From assembly GCA_030490835.1 (NCBI GenBank), contig CM059972.1:30173452-30237451 (forward strand): DNA of 64,000 nt, given 5' to 3'. Shown here piece by piece: positions 21,965 through 34,263 of the stretch (positions are counted from its first letter, which is position 1; every line of letters begins with the position of its first letter). Origin of the DNA: Annona cherimola. Taxonomy: Eukaryota > Streptophyta > Magnoliopsida > Magnoliales > Annonaceae. The notes beneath the pieces are model-generated. The model was not told the origin of the DNA. It worked only from the letters and a program-made list of their open reading frames with translations, and did no database searches. A program made the position numbers and the translations under genes.

Positions 21965-22405
21965 TTTATCTAATAAGAATAATGTTTGGATAATTTGCAA
22001 ATATACCTACATAGTTTGACTATAATTGCAAATATATTCATATAATTTTAGAAATTGTAAATAACTCCCACATTATATGACCATAATTGTAAATACACTT
22101 ATACTATTATAACGTTGTTATTGCATCGTCATGGCGTATGTATATTTACCAAAGTAACTAAACTACATGGGTACATTTGCAAAAACTAAATACTCACTTA
22201 ATTTTTGAAATTGCAAATATACCTGCATAGTTTGCATGTTCTTTCAAATATACCAATGTTGAAATGGTGCAACAACAGTGTCATAATGGCATAAGTATAT
22301 TTGCAATTATGGTAAAACTACGTGGGTTATTTGCGATTTTGAAATTTTATAGGTATATTTACAATTATTGTCGAACCAAGTGGGCGTATCTGCCAATCAT
22401 CTTAA
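21965..22405. mobile_element. Foldback element of the 'TTTGCAAATATA' family
   Basis: It starts 'ggataatttgcaaatatacc' and ends with the rough complement 'ggcgtatctgccaatcatc'. The halves mirror each other around 'aacgttgttattgcatcg'. It is the same family as 2106-2520 and 51495-51870 and is non-coding. Confidence 0.6.
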
Positions 22406-22879
22406 TATTTTCGATGATTTAGATATTGAATTAATAATTTTAAAATTGGTGTAAATTAATCTATTTATTTTATTACTTTAATTTCATAATTTTATTAGAT
22501 GGTCACATACGAATCTTTGATTGGGTCTAGCTTCGATCCTTGATTAAATAGTGAAGGACTCGGGAGTCATGTAACCCGTTTAAATTTTAAGATTTTGATC
22601 ATTGATGAAAAATCTAATTTATTATTGTGTTTAATATTATTTATTTAGTTAAGAGACCAAATTTCATTCAAATCAAATATGTACATGAGCCATATTTTCT
22701 CGAAAAAATATATATACTCATGTGTAAGTTATGAAAAACGCTTTGATCTGTTTGGAATATATATACTCATGGGCCATATTTCCAAGTTCATGCGAAAGCC
22801 GCAGTTTTTTTTTTTTTTTTCCCTGCAATATCATAAAACAAACAAAGATATCTGTTTGGAATATATATTTTTTTGATAG
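22406..22879. other. Non-coding stretch left of the LINE
   Basis: It contains a CTTCTATGAAACC-family interior fragment (about 22590-22720) and a T16 run near 22806-22821. The phrase 'ctgtttggaatatatat' occurs twice (about 22747 and 22853). No gene is seen. Confidence 0.4.
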
Positions 22880-24860
22880 GAAAAAGGGGGTCAAAACACA
22901 CCCACCCCCCATGGTCAGCCCAAGCGACCAGTGGGGAGGGGGGAGAAGTCACCAAATTCATTAAATAGATTAATGTCCATACATAAGATATCAGAGATAC
23001 AAAGGGGTGGAAGTTCGAGCAAGTTTCTTCGGCTTCCATACAGCAGCATGCCCTTTCAGCAATGGGTGTGCCATCATATTTCCGCTACGAAGCACATGCG
23101 TGAAAGAACAAGAATTGAAGTCTCTAGCCAACCTTTTGATTATATCCACCCAAGAGCCCAGACATGAGAGGACCTCAACATCACTGTTTAGCAGTGTGAT
23201 GACGACGAGAGAGTCGGACTCCACCACGATCTTACGATGGTTCAACCCCAGTGCCCATAGCATGCCTAGAAAGATACCATGCGCCTCCATGAGAGTCGGG
23301 TCCTAGATTCCCGTTTGCGACCATGATTTTGCTCCACGAAAGACTCCTTTGCAATCCTGAGTTATGGTTCCACAGCCCATGATTCGACCATCCAATTTGA
23401 AGCCTGCACCAGTGTTTAATTTGAGGTCCCCACTTATTGAGGGAAACCATCTGGCTGGTTTGATTGGAGTAAGAAGGCCTCCTTGTTTTAGCATTGCAGC
23501 AGCCTTGACCTGTTGGATGAACTCCATCGCCCACCTTGGAGTGTCCCGAAATCCTGGTTTTTTCCATCCCCACAGAATTGATTCTGGAGGAACCAAATGT
23601 GCCAGCTTGTGCATAGAAACATCATAAAAGGGTAATTGTCTTTTAAGTCGATGAAGAGTCTGAATATGTCGCCAATCCCCGCAGACTGTTTTCCTGCAAT
23701 TTTGTTCCATAGATTCCTTACCTTGCAACCCCAAAATAGGTGTACGACATTCTTATTCTTGTCGCCACAGAGAGCGCAGGACAGCTTGACAGGGGATACC
23801 ATGTGAATCAGATTTTCTTGGGTTGGCAGGGAATCAACGAGCAGGCGGCAACTGAAAATTACCACCTTTTTCAGAAGTTTCGTTTTCCACAAATCTCTAT
23901 GGGTGGCTCAATCGATTCTGAAAGACCTGCTTGCTTGCTCATATGGGTGGCTCTAGCAAGGGTTAGTGTCGACCATATCCCCACTGGGAATTGCGATATG
24001 TCTGATTTCAGCCCACCCTTCATCACCAATTGCTACTCGGACCCCCCCTTCTTCCTTCCAGCATTGTGCCTGATGGTTAATAAAGGTTGCTACCGACGCA
24101 TCTTCAGATAATATGACTTGGTAGTGGGCCAGCCTTGACGATCGGGGAGGGAGCCCATTTGTCTTTAAAAAACAGTATTTGCTTACCGTTTCCAGCACGC
24201 CATCTGCTATCCTACTTCAGAAGATCTCTGGCTGCCAAAACGTTTTACCAAGTGAAAGAACAGTTGGGTGGCGCTAAGCATTTCCAGAAATCACACTTGG
24301 GAAAGTAACGTGCTTGAAAGACTTTTACAGCAGAGGGAGTTTGCAAGGGACGTAATTCGCAATGCCTACTTGGCTATGAGGGCTAGGCTAAATGCTTTGG
24401 CCTGCACATACGGGACCAATCAATCCAGCTCATTCTTCTTTTCCCTTCCTTTTCACCCCACAAGAATCTACTAGTCATGGCCTCTACATCATCGAAGAAT
24501 TTCGGGGGCAACATGAATAGACACATTGCATAGGTGGGAATTGATTGTGCCACAACCTTAATCAAAGTTTCTTTTCCACCCCACGATAGCCATCCCTGAA
24601 TGCGGCTCCAAATCCTCTCCTTAAGCTCTGAAAGACAGCCACTTTTGATTTGCCGATCCAAGCAGGAAGCCCCAAATATACCTGAATCTCTTGGCCAGTT
24701 GTTCCAATGCAATCTTCAATTTCGCATCGAGTTTCCGCCTTTGTATTGCTGCTGAAGTATAAGGCTGTTTTGTCGATGCTAACTCTTTGGCCAGAACAAT
24801 CCCCACAGATCTGCATAATTCTTTTCAGTTGTCCCACTTTCCCCAGGGGTTATCTCCCGT
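22880..24860 (-). mobile_element. L1-type LINE remnant: RT tail, zinc-binding region, RNase H
   Basis: On the minus strand, from 24837 to 22990, the broken frames read in order. First comes the end of a reverse transcriptase (ICGDCSGQRVSIDKTALYFS). Next is a block with KERIWSRIQGW, SWGGKETLIKVVAQSIP and RFLWGEKEGKRRMSWIDW, which normally follows RT in plant LINEs. Then comes a zinc-binding region (LPTQENLIHM, then CALCGDKNKNVVHLFWGC). Last is an RNase H domain (GRIMGCGTITQDCKG, then MEAHGIFLGMLWALGL, VVESDSLVVITLL and HVLRSGNMMAHPL). Several frameshifts and stops divide it and the 5' half (endonuclease, most of RT) is missing, as in a 5'-truncated copy. The 3' end near 22880 is not sharp, and no reliable target duplication was found. 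Confidence 0.85.
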
Positions 24861-25089
24861 AGAAAATGGCGCTACATTGCTAATATATATATATGAATCA
24901 TACGCGTAGCAATTTCCATCCGCTACCTTCAGTTATATAGTATATATCAATAGGCTTCTTATATGGGGGCTTCGATGTAATTTAATTCTCTGCGCAGACG
25001 CATGCGTGTACTTGATCTCCTAGGAAGTATGGGAATGAATAAAGCTTGCAGAGTATGCGGACCTTTGCTTAACCAAAAAACTTTTTAAA
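24861..25089. other. Short non-coding spacer
   Basis: It begins with 'gctaatatatatatatg' at the truncated 5' edge of the LINE. Nothing else is recognised. Confidence 0.4.
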
Positions 25090-25535
25090 ACAAAATTTCG
25101 GGTGTCCGCGGTAATCCATGAAACTTTTCAAATTAAAATTTTTCCCATTCCTAACTACTTTATTTTTTAATTATTTCTTCACTGTTCCCTATACAACTAC
25201 CACATTTTTCAATCATTTCTACATAACTACCAATACATCTAATTTTTCTAAAACTTTTTACTATTAACAATTACCCTATATAACTGCACATACAACTAAT
25301 CTATCACATATAACTATCACATTTTTAATTATTTTTCACATTTTCCTATACAATTACCTTACCTTTCAATCATCCTATATAACTGCACATACAACTAATC
25401 TATCTATGTTAACTTTATTCTCTTTATTCTTCATTATTATTTTTATCATATCACATTATTTTCTTCCTATTCAAAAATTTTACACAAAAAATTTTTCATT
25501 TTGAAGTTCAACACTTCCCAAACACACCCTGCATG
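25090..25535. mobile_element. Tourist-like MITE, internally duplicated
   Basis: Same family as 17320-19080, ending 'cacttcccaaacacaccc'. It is longer than usual because a middle part ('cctatataactgcacatac', 'aactaatctatc') occurs twice. It is non-coding. Confidence 0.65.
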
Positions 25536-25659
25536 TTGAGATTTTAATCTGCGTTCCAAATTTCTATTAGACGTCTCGGCCTCTTATTTGGGGGGATATT
25601 TTTTGTTTTGGTTGCATTGGTACAAACTCCTTAATTATTAACCATATCTATATAGTTCA

Positions 25660-25930
25660 TGTGGCCCTCAGATATATGAGTCTTGATCTTTTAAGATCGG
25701 ATCCGTGCATCCGGCCAAAAAAATTATTATTTATTATTATTATTTTTTCATGAGTAAATAAATCTAGGTGTATTAAATCTATAAACCAAGTTTTACTATT
25801 TTTGGATTTTTTTAAATATTTTTTTAAATTTTTAAACACAGCGGCATTTCCGTAATTTTTGGATCTTATGGCCTGCTGATCTTTTAAGGCCGAATGCACG
25901 AAGGTCTTAAAAGATCAGCAGGCCATATAT
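25660..25930. mobile_element. Foldback MITE with a perfect 22-bp hairpin at its right end
   Basis: The left arm ('gatcttttaagatcggatcc', then 'gtgcatccggcc') pairs with the right arm read backwards ('ggccgaatgcacgaagg', then 'tcttaaaagatc'). The right end also holds a complete small palindrome: 25867-25888 is the exact complement of 25906-25927, with a 17-base loop. It is non-coding. Confidence 0.65.
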
Positions 25931-26099
25931 ATTGGATGCTAGTTAATTAATCCTCCTGTATAAAACATTCTAAACGTATTTGTATAATTCCTACCAGAGC
26001 TATCGAAAGTATCCGTATAATACGATCCCAACATTAGGTCTTCATTTCGCCCCACGCAATTGAAAATACAATCAAAACCGAATACTTCTAAGAAACTAG
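25931..26099. other. Short non-coding spacer
   Basis: Ordinary AT-rich sequence between two MITEs; nothing recognised. Confidence 0.4.
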
Positions 26100-27115
26100 G
26101 TTTTAAAGAAATAATTTCATGAAACCTCTTCTACTTTTTAAGATATTGATAATTAATGTAAATTTTAATTCATTCATTATATTTAGCATCATTTGTTAAA
26201 CTATGAGACTAAGTTTAATCTAAATATAATATGTGCATAAATCACATTTGCTAAAAAATAAGTGCATTTATGTGTAAATCAGAAAAAATATTTAGATTCA
26301 TTTACATATATATTAAAATATAATAATACTTTTTAAAATTATTATCCACATAGCAGTGATATTTTAAATGGTTTATATGTTGAACATACTACTTAAAATA
26401 ATATTTAGCATTAAATTATTTTATTATATTGATTTTACAAGTTTGCAGGTGGAGCTCATATAAGGTAATAGTAGACAAATGAAAAAAATTTCATGATAAT
26501 ATAAATGATATAAAATATAATAGATTGAGTGAATTTTTGATCAACCATCTAAATATTAAAATGAAGAGAGTACTTTTGAAAGGGGGTTTCATAGAAGTAT
26601 CCTCGCTATTCGAAAGTATTTCTAAATGGGTTCCGCTTACATAGAAGCAGTCTCATCCATCTAACTATCTTAATTTTTAAGATGTTAATGATTGATGCAA
26701 AATTCAATCAATTTATTGCATTTAACAACACTTATTTAGTCAAAAGACTAAGTTTTATCTAAATCAAGTATGTGCATGGGCTACATTTGCTCAAAAATAA
26801 TTAATTATGTGTAAATTATGAAAAGCGCTTAGATCCATTCATGCATGCATTAGAACGTAATAATACTTTATAAAATCATTTATTTATATAATAGTGATAT
26901 TTTAGATATTAAAAAATTAATTTAAAATTGATTACGTTGATTTTTACATATTTATAGATGAAATCCATATATAGTGATACTAGACAAGTGAGAGACTTTT
27001 CATAATAATATAAATATGCTAAGTATAATAAATGGAGTGGATTTTTCATTAACCATCAAAATTTTAAATATGGAAAGGGTAACATAAAAAAAAGGTTTCA
27101 TAGAAGCGAAACAGT
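26100..27115. mobile_element. Two adjacent MITEs of the 'CTTCTATGAAACC' family
   Basis: The first runs from about 26128 ('tttcatgaaacctcttctac') to about 26610 ('gggtttcatagaagtatcc'). The second runs from about 26640 ('acatagaagcagtctcatcc') to 27108 ('ggtttcatagaagcg'). Each is a ~470-bp imperfect palindrome; interior phrases 'attgatgcaaaattcaatc' and 'acgttgatttttacatatt' identify the family. No reading frame is present. Confidence 0.7.
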
Positions 27116-27465
27116 TTTTAAATTATAGATGGGATAAACAAGTACTACGTGCGGAATTTTATGTAAAGAAAAGATTTAAAAATTACTATCAGAGAAAAAG
27201 TCTTCTGAAGCTGTTTGCCCATAAAAGTATTGCACTGGTGGCTTCATAGTAAATTATATGACAAACTTAGGCGTCGTCAATGACCCGCCTAGGCGTAACA
27301 AGCCTGGGGCACACCCAACGCAACATAATTTGAAACCCACTTTTATTTCGACCCAACCTAACGAAACTCAACCTTTTTTGTAAGGCTTCAAACCCAACCC
27401 AACACCAACAAGACCCAACTAACCCTAGCTAGCCCATTTTCAATACCAACGACTCCCGCCGGAAC
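27116..27465. other. Non-coding, with part of an older hAT-like repeat
   Basis: The right half (27340-27440) has repeated 'aacccaacccaac'-type phrases resembling interiors of plant hAT MITEs. Ends are not definable. No gene is seen. Confidence 0.4.
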
Positions 27466-28113
27466 TAGGGGTGGGAATTGGGGCGGGTCGACCCAATTCC
27501 CGACATTGACCCGACCCGTTTTTGGCCGGGTAAAACTAATATATTTTTGACCCGGTATAGGGATGGGTCAGAAATTTTGACCCCAATTCAAAAATAGGGT
27601 CAGGGTGGGTCGACCATGTCCCGACCCGAAGAGTCCGACCCGCCCCGCATATATAAATTTATTAAAAATTATAAGACTATATTGAAATATTATTATTATT
27701 TTCTTTCAAATTTCTCACTTTTTTATAATCAACTCTATCAACAATAGAAGAATCGATTTATTCAAAAAGCAGTATAAGAATCAATAAAAAAATTTGTACG
27801 TATATAACCCTTATGTGTAATTGTATATTAACCTATTTTAATAAATGTATACTATATTTTCAAATGTTTTGTTTTTTTAATTATGTGTTTTTAATAATTA
27901 GTGAAATATTGAAATATATAATATTTAAATTTAGTATAGATGTATACTTATGTTTGATATATATATAAATTTTGAAAATTATCTTAGTTGACCCGTATTT
28001 TTTACCCGACCTGATTTTGTCTCTAGACTCGGTAGAAAAAAGTAAGGGTCAAACTGATCTTGTCCCGACCCGGTATAAAAATAAGGGTCAAACAAGATTT
28101 TTGAAAAGTAGTA
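27466..28113. mobile_element. hAT-like MITE with perfect 8-bp TSD, right end lost
   Basis: A perfect 8-bp duplication, gccggaac, flanks it (27458-27465 and 28114-28121), as in hAT elements. The left end is TAGGGGTGGGAATTGGGG. Compared with relatives at 34264-34969 and 46084-46802, the last ~70 bp including the right inverted repeat is missing, yet the target duplication sits directly at the break. The interior has 'gacccggtatagggatggg' and 'gtcgaccatgtcccgaccc' phrases shared with the relatives. It is non-coding. Confidence 0.85.
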
Positions 28114-28208
28114 GCCGGAACAAAGGCCTGAGCAACTAGCTTGTTTAAGCGACACTTTGGAGAGCTTTGATTTTCTTTAGCCGGCCTAGGGTAAGATAGA
28201 CATAGGGT

Positions 28209-30650
28209 AATAAATATTCAAGTGCAACTTCACTACACCATAATTATGGTGCAATTATCTCAAAATAGGCTCCACATAATCATAAAATTATAATATCCCG
28301 CTTATTATATTTGGAATGATGTATTCTATTATCATACAAATTTTTATCATAATTGGATATGTGTATGGACCCCGTCTGAAAATGTTATAAATTCAACGTA
28401 ATAAAATAGTTTGATGTAAATAATAACTTTAAAGTTGTTTTTCAACATGTAAATCATTTATTATAAAATTCATATAAGAATAAATTATTGTATAAAATAT
28501 CAATACATTTAAATACATATGGGGCCCATTTTAGGCCAAATAAACCATTAATCATGGTGCAACTTCATTGTGCAGGAAAGATTCTTATATATATATATAT
28601 ATGAGAAATATTCAAGTGCAGCTTCACCGCACTACAATTACATTGCAGTTACCTCAAAATGGGCCCCACATTATCATAAAATTATAATCTACTCTACTTA
28701 TTATATTTGAAATTATGTATTCTATTATCATACTAATTTTCATCACGATTAGATATGTGTGTGGACCTCATCTGAAAATAGTACAAATTCAACGTAATAA
28801 AATAGTTTGATATAAAAAATAACTTTAAAATTATTTTTTCAACCTGTAAATCATTTGCTATAAGATTTAATATGGGTAAATTATTGTATAAAATATCAAT
28901 AAGTTTAAGTATATGTGAGGCCCATTTTAGGTAAAATGCATCGTTAATTATGGTGCAGCTTCATTGCACAGGAAAGGTTCTCTAGATATATATATATATA
29001 GAGAGAGAGAAGTATTCAAGTGCAGCGCAACTGCATCGTAACAGCTATGCAGTTGCACCAAAATGGGCCTCACATGATCATAAAATATAATCTACTCTAC
29101 CTATTGTATTTAGAACAATATATTCTATTACCATATCAATTTTCATGCCAATCGGACATGTGTATAGACCTCATCTAACAAATTCAACGTAATAAAATAA
29201 TTAGCTGTAAATAACAACTTTAAAGTAACAAGTAAATCATTTGCTACAAAATTTATATATGGATAAATGATTATATAAAGTTTCATCGTATTCTAATATG
29301 TATGGGATCCAAAAAGGGAGAAATGTATCGCTGTTCCGGTACAGCGGCGCTGCACCGGAACAACTCTTATATATATAGGAAAATACTATAGTGCATGCGA
29401 CAGCATGATGCAATCCATCCACCGTGGGCCCCACATGATCATAAATAGAAAATCTATCTTGCCCATTGTATTTAGAATTGGTCACTTTATTAATACCAAT
29501 TTTCATCTAAATCCAACATGTGTGTAGTCCCTATCTTAAAATGGTGCAAAATCAACTTAATAAAATAGTTTAATATTAAATATGAAGTTTAAAGTAGTAT
29601 TTTCAACATTTAAGCCGTCTAAAGTATTATTTTTATATGGATAAATGATTGTATAAAATTTCATTGCAATCTAATATGTATAAGGCCCATTTTATAGTTG
29701 ACTGCATTGTATTATGGTGCAGTCCGTCTCCACATGAATGGTTATCATATATATATATATATATATATATGAAAACCTTTCCTGTGCAATGAAGCTGCAC
29801 CATAATTAACGATGCATTTAGACCAAAATAGGCTCGCATGTACTTAAATATATTGATACTTTATACAGTCACTTATCCACATATAAATTTGATAACAAAT
29901 GGCTTATATGTTGAAAAAATAACTTTAAAGTTGTTATTAACATCAAATATTTTTTACGTTGACTTTGTACAATTTTCAGATGGGGTCCACACACATATAC
30001 AATTGGGATGAAATTTGATATGGTAATAGAATACATAATTCTAAAAACAATAGGTAGAGTAGATTATAATTTTATGATCATATGAGGCTCATTTTGAGGT
30101 AACTGTACTATAATTTTGGTGCAGTGAAGCCGCACCTGAATATTTCTCATAGATATAGGAGTATTTAAGCGCAGCGATGATAAAATTATAATCTACTCTA
30201 CCCATTGTATTTAAAATAATGTATTCTATTATCATATCAATTTTCATCCCGATCGGATATGTGCATGGACCCCATTTGAAAATAATACAAATTAAACTTA
30301 ATAAAATAGTTTGATGTAAATAATAATTTTAAAGTGGTTTTTTCAACATGTAAACCATTTACTATAAAATTCGTATATGGATAAATGAGAATATAAAGTT
30401 TCATTGTATTCTAATATGTGTGTGGCCCAAAAATAGGCAAATGTAACGATGTTCCGGTGTAGCTACACCGGAACAACGATACATTTACCCATTTACCGTC
30501 TAAACTATCTAAAGTATGATTTTATATGGATAAATGATTGTATAAATTTTCATTGCATTCTAATGTTGTGGCGCCCATTTTATAGCGGACTGCATCGTAA
30601 TTACGATATAATTCGTCTGCACATGAACGGTTCTCATATATATTTATGTT
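28209..30650. mobile_element. Cluster of about six ~380-bp MITEs separated by (TA)n
   Basis: Copies lie at about 28209-28585, 28603-28985, 29002-29367, 29378-29746, 29771-30160 (inverted) and 30161-30650 (a chimera of two subtypes). Ends read 'tattcaagtgcagcttcac' and 'gtgcagcttcattgcacagg', nearly complementary. Junctions are TATATATA runs of 10-24 bases (for example 28586-28602, 28986-29000, 29747-29770). Interiors share 'ataatctactctacc', 'gtgtatggaccccatctg' and 'ggataaatgattgtataaa'. Placement in (TA)n recalls the rice Micron family. Related single copies occur near 52210-52560 and 53108-53465. No proteins are present. Confidence 0.8.
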
Positions 30651-31978
30651 AAATTTTTTCATGAATATGTAAGTTGGATGTATTTGATATATAGATCAAG
30701 TTTTATTATTTCTGAATTTTTAAGTATTTTTTATTTTAAACAAAGTTGCATTATAGTAATCTTCTGAGGTCAAAAAAATTTAAAAATATGTTTTCTTGGG
30801 CCGGCCTAAGACACTCATATCTCCACTCTGAAACTAAATTTTAGTTTTCAGTAATGAAATTCTTCGTTGCAAATACCGAAAATTTTAGAAATGAAATTAG
30901 CTGCAAATGCTTCATTAAATCTAACTACTCGTTAAAAATATTTTATTTTAAATACTTCCTAACATATGATTCGGCAAATAAATGAAGAACTTCATGTTTA
31001 ATTGTAGATAGTGCTTATTCAATGAATTTTTTTATTTTTTATATTACGACTCAATCCAACACAAGAACATAATTTTTTTTTTTTCAAATTATTTCTGCTC
31101 AATCCAATCCAAGTACGTTTTTTTTTCTAATTGTTGCTCAAGTGACAAATTCAACCACATAACCAATAATGTGTCTAGATGTTGTTCCTACTGGATTTCA
31201 AACTCAGACCGGTGAGAAGACTTCCAATATCCTATACCCACCAAGCCACACTCAGTTGACTATCCAATGAATATTTAGTTATATAATAAAAATATTTATG
31301 ATAATTATAGGTGCTAACAAATTTTCTTGTAGTGATTAAAAAATTATAATTCATTTTCAAAAATTTTATAGAAAGAATTTCTTTCTTTTATGATTACTTG
31401 CACATGTTGAAAATTAATTTTGAAGATTTGATTATCGATGGTAAAAATCATAATTTTATTTTTAATCTATATTTGCAACCATTCGTTTGAAAAGAGATCA
31501 AGAATTGAGGCGGGTGTTAATAAAATAGTTTGTTATCAAACTAAATAATAAAAGTAAAAACGATAAACAATATAAATTATAATTCTAAATAATCAATAAG
31601 ACATCTAATGCTAATAAAATAATTGAATTTAAAACATCAACTTTCGTATATTATCAACTTTCGTTTATTATTAATTTCAATGTTGATTAAGTATGCATAA
31701 CTTCTAAAAATTTCAATAAAGCAAAATGATACTGTGTGAGTAATCAAATTAGGTCAGCCGCGCGGTCAAATTGCATGGGCCACACATGTATTTTTTAAAA
31801 AATTAAATGAAAAATTCGGAATGTTCATTTTTAAAAATAAAAAAATATATGAAGTCTACAAATTCTGAATTTTTTTTTTGGTAAGCATATCTAAGTCAGT
31901 CCGACAACTGACTAAATTTTTGTTTTTTTTAAAAAAAAATACTTATGAGGCCTATAAAGTTGACTGAATGGTAACTCT
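30651..31978. other. Non-coding stretch
   Basis: No gene is seen. A foldback-like piece near 31745-31920 ('gtcagccgcgcggtcaaattg', in two parts, and 'agtcagtccgacaactgac') and a phrase 'ttcttcgttgcaaataccg' near 30863 are visible. The rest is AT-rich. Confidence 0.4.
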
Positions 31979-33909
31979 AGGGGTGTAAATCGGGTTGGGT
32001 TGACCCAAGTTAAGATAAATATAATCTTAACCTATCTTTTAAAATCTTAACTCAACCCTACTTTCAACCTTTTTTTTTACAACTTAACCCAACCCTATTT
32101 CAACCCATTTCAAATTAACTTGGTTCGAATTAGAAATTGAGAATTACACACATTATTAATGATGGTTAATCTTCCCTTCATCAATTTTCTAAATATCAAA
32201 AACAGTGATAAATTATAGAAACAATAAGTAATAATAGGAGTTATGCATACTTCAAGAGTGAAGAATAATTTAGTAACCGATTCATTGCTTTTTTATCCTT
32301 CGAGCAATTGATATTCTCAATAAGTAAAAAAGTGAAAGCAACATCAAAAGCATTGCATTAAATTATGCAAAATAAAAGACAAATATATAGTCTTACCTTC
32401 CAAGTTGGCATCCAATGAAAGCTACAAACATCTCAATTGAGGTATTCTAAATCACCAACACAAATAAATATCTAAATTACCTGTTTACAATACAATATAA
32501 TCGAATAAATTGTATTAAATCTAAATACAATTTAACAACTAATTAACCAAACGTATTTCCAAACTAAATAAATAGAAACACAACATCAGAAAAATTAAAT
32601 CTAAACACAATTTCACAACCAATTAATTAAATATATTTCCATACTCAACACAATCTATTTTAAATATCCAAACAACCTATTTAAAATATATGTCCATAAA
32701 CATATCCAAATACCTATCTCATGAAAGATAATAACATCTAAAAAATCTGTTTAAATAGCATGTCCACATATGGTTCATCTAAAAAATTCATCTAAAAATC
32801 TAACACAATTGTTCTCTTTAAATCAAATTTTATGCACTCTTTCCTGCTTTTATGTGTGGTTTCTTACTGAAACAAACAATGATGAAAGTAAGTATGCATA
32901 TATTACATTTGAGTGGAAATTCATGCATGCCCGCAAGTTACAGATTCTACACCACCTTAAGTAGCTATAAAATAGAATGAATCAGTTATAGTAAGTTAGT
33001 TGTATCTAGTCAAGTTACAAATACATAATCATAAATTCAAATTACCTTGACTATTTTAACCCATCAATTAGATTGACAAATCAATACAAACAGTGAAACA
33101 ATCAACAAATAACAAACATTATATTACAATAACCCAATATATCCAAATATATAAATATATTCTATGTTTTGAAATTTAAAAATATACTTGACAGCAAATG
33201 TCTGAAGGCAGCATGGGAATGGCACAGTCATGCGCTCATGGCAAGCAGTGGCAGCAACGGGCCAAGCAAAGGCGACAATTGGGCAATGGGTATGAACAAG
33301 ACAAGAGAAATCGAACAGGGATGAGCAAATGAGGGAGGGAAACCAGCTATGTTGGCAAACGGGAGGGAGGAAGAGAGAAGAGAATTGTGTGGGAGCCAGT
33401 TGGGAGAGAGGGAAGAACAGGACCAGAGAAATCGAAAGGGAATGAGAAAAAAAGTCCTGCTTGTGACGAACTCGAATGAGAAAGAAGGTTGGCTGTGGGG
33501 TAGGGAAGTGCCATGATACTGGAAGACACGATAACAAATAGCAAGGGAAGATGGCAAGGAAAAATTCGACACTTGGCAACAAGGGAAGACAGAGAGGGAA
33601 GATGAGTAGTAGACCGTAGCTGGCGGTTGGGGAAGACACAATAGTAGCAGTGGGAAGAATGCGCGGGCAGCTTCATAACCCTAAGGGTTTCATATATCCT
33701 AAGTATGTATGTAATATAATAAAATATTGTTAGGGCAAAGTCAGGTCGGGTTGACGGACCGCCCCATTCGGCTCAAATCGATTTCCAAAATCGAGTCGGG
33801 TTCAACTTAATTTTCAAAACCTGATTTTCCAAATCCTCAACCCAACCTCATACAAATCGGTTTGGGTTGATGCGGGCTCGGGTGGAGATCAACCCTATTT
33901 ACTCCCCTA
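31979..33909. mobile_element. 1.9-kb non-autonomous hAT-like element carrying foreign-looking cargo
   Basis: The ends are inverted: AGGGGTGTAAATCGGGTTG on the left against the complement of 'caaccctatttactccccta' on the right. Flanks are gtaactct (31971-31978) and gtagctct (33910-33917), an 8-bp duplication with one mismatch. Most of the interior is AT-rich, but 33190-33680 is purine-rich and GC-richer than its surroundings. A 171-codon minus-strand frame there (33124-33639) has no recognisable domain and is biased in composition. No transposase is seen. Confidence 0.75.
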
Positions 33910-34263
33910 GTAGCTCTCATGTGATTAATAGTATAATATCTTTTCTCATCAGTAAAATATCAATCTATTATTTTGCAACACTTAGCTTTGAGTGTATTGT
34001 TAAAATGATAAAGATGGCAAAGTATTAAAAGTAATACTTATTTAAAATAAATTACATCTGATAAAATTTCATAAATAATAAATATTATATTATTATTGAT
34101 AAGGGGCGAGTTGCCCTCCTGAAAAAATCCAATAGACACGGCCTGCGAATGAGAGCGGAGCCTTCTTTCTCACTAGAACATGCTCAAGTCAACATCTTGA
34201 TGTGATGATAATACTAGCGAAGTTGAAATTGGTGAAACTTTTCACCCAAGAAAGTAAATAAAC
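33910..34263. other. Short non-coding spacer between two hAT-like elements
   Basis: No gene or repeat end is recognised apart from the flanking target duplications. Confidence 0.4.

Noticed and set aside
22747..24890. Target-site duplication of the LINE ('ggaatatatat' left, 'taatatatatat' right)
   Set aside because: The match is short and purely AT, easily due to chance in this region.
33124..33641. Three overlapping minus-strand frames of 109-171 codons
   Set aside because: They reflect a purine-rich plus strand; no domain is recognised, several frames are open together, and they lie inside a hAT-like element.
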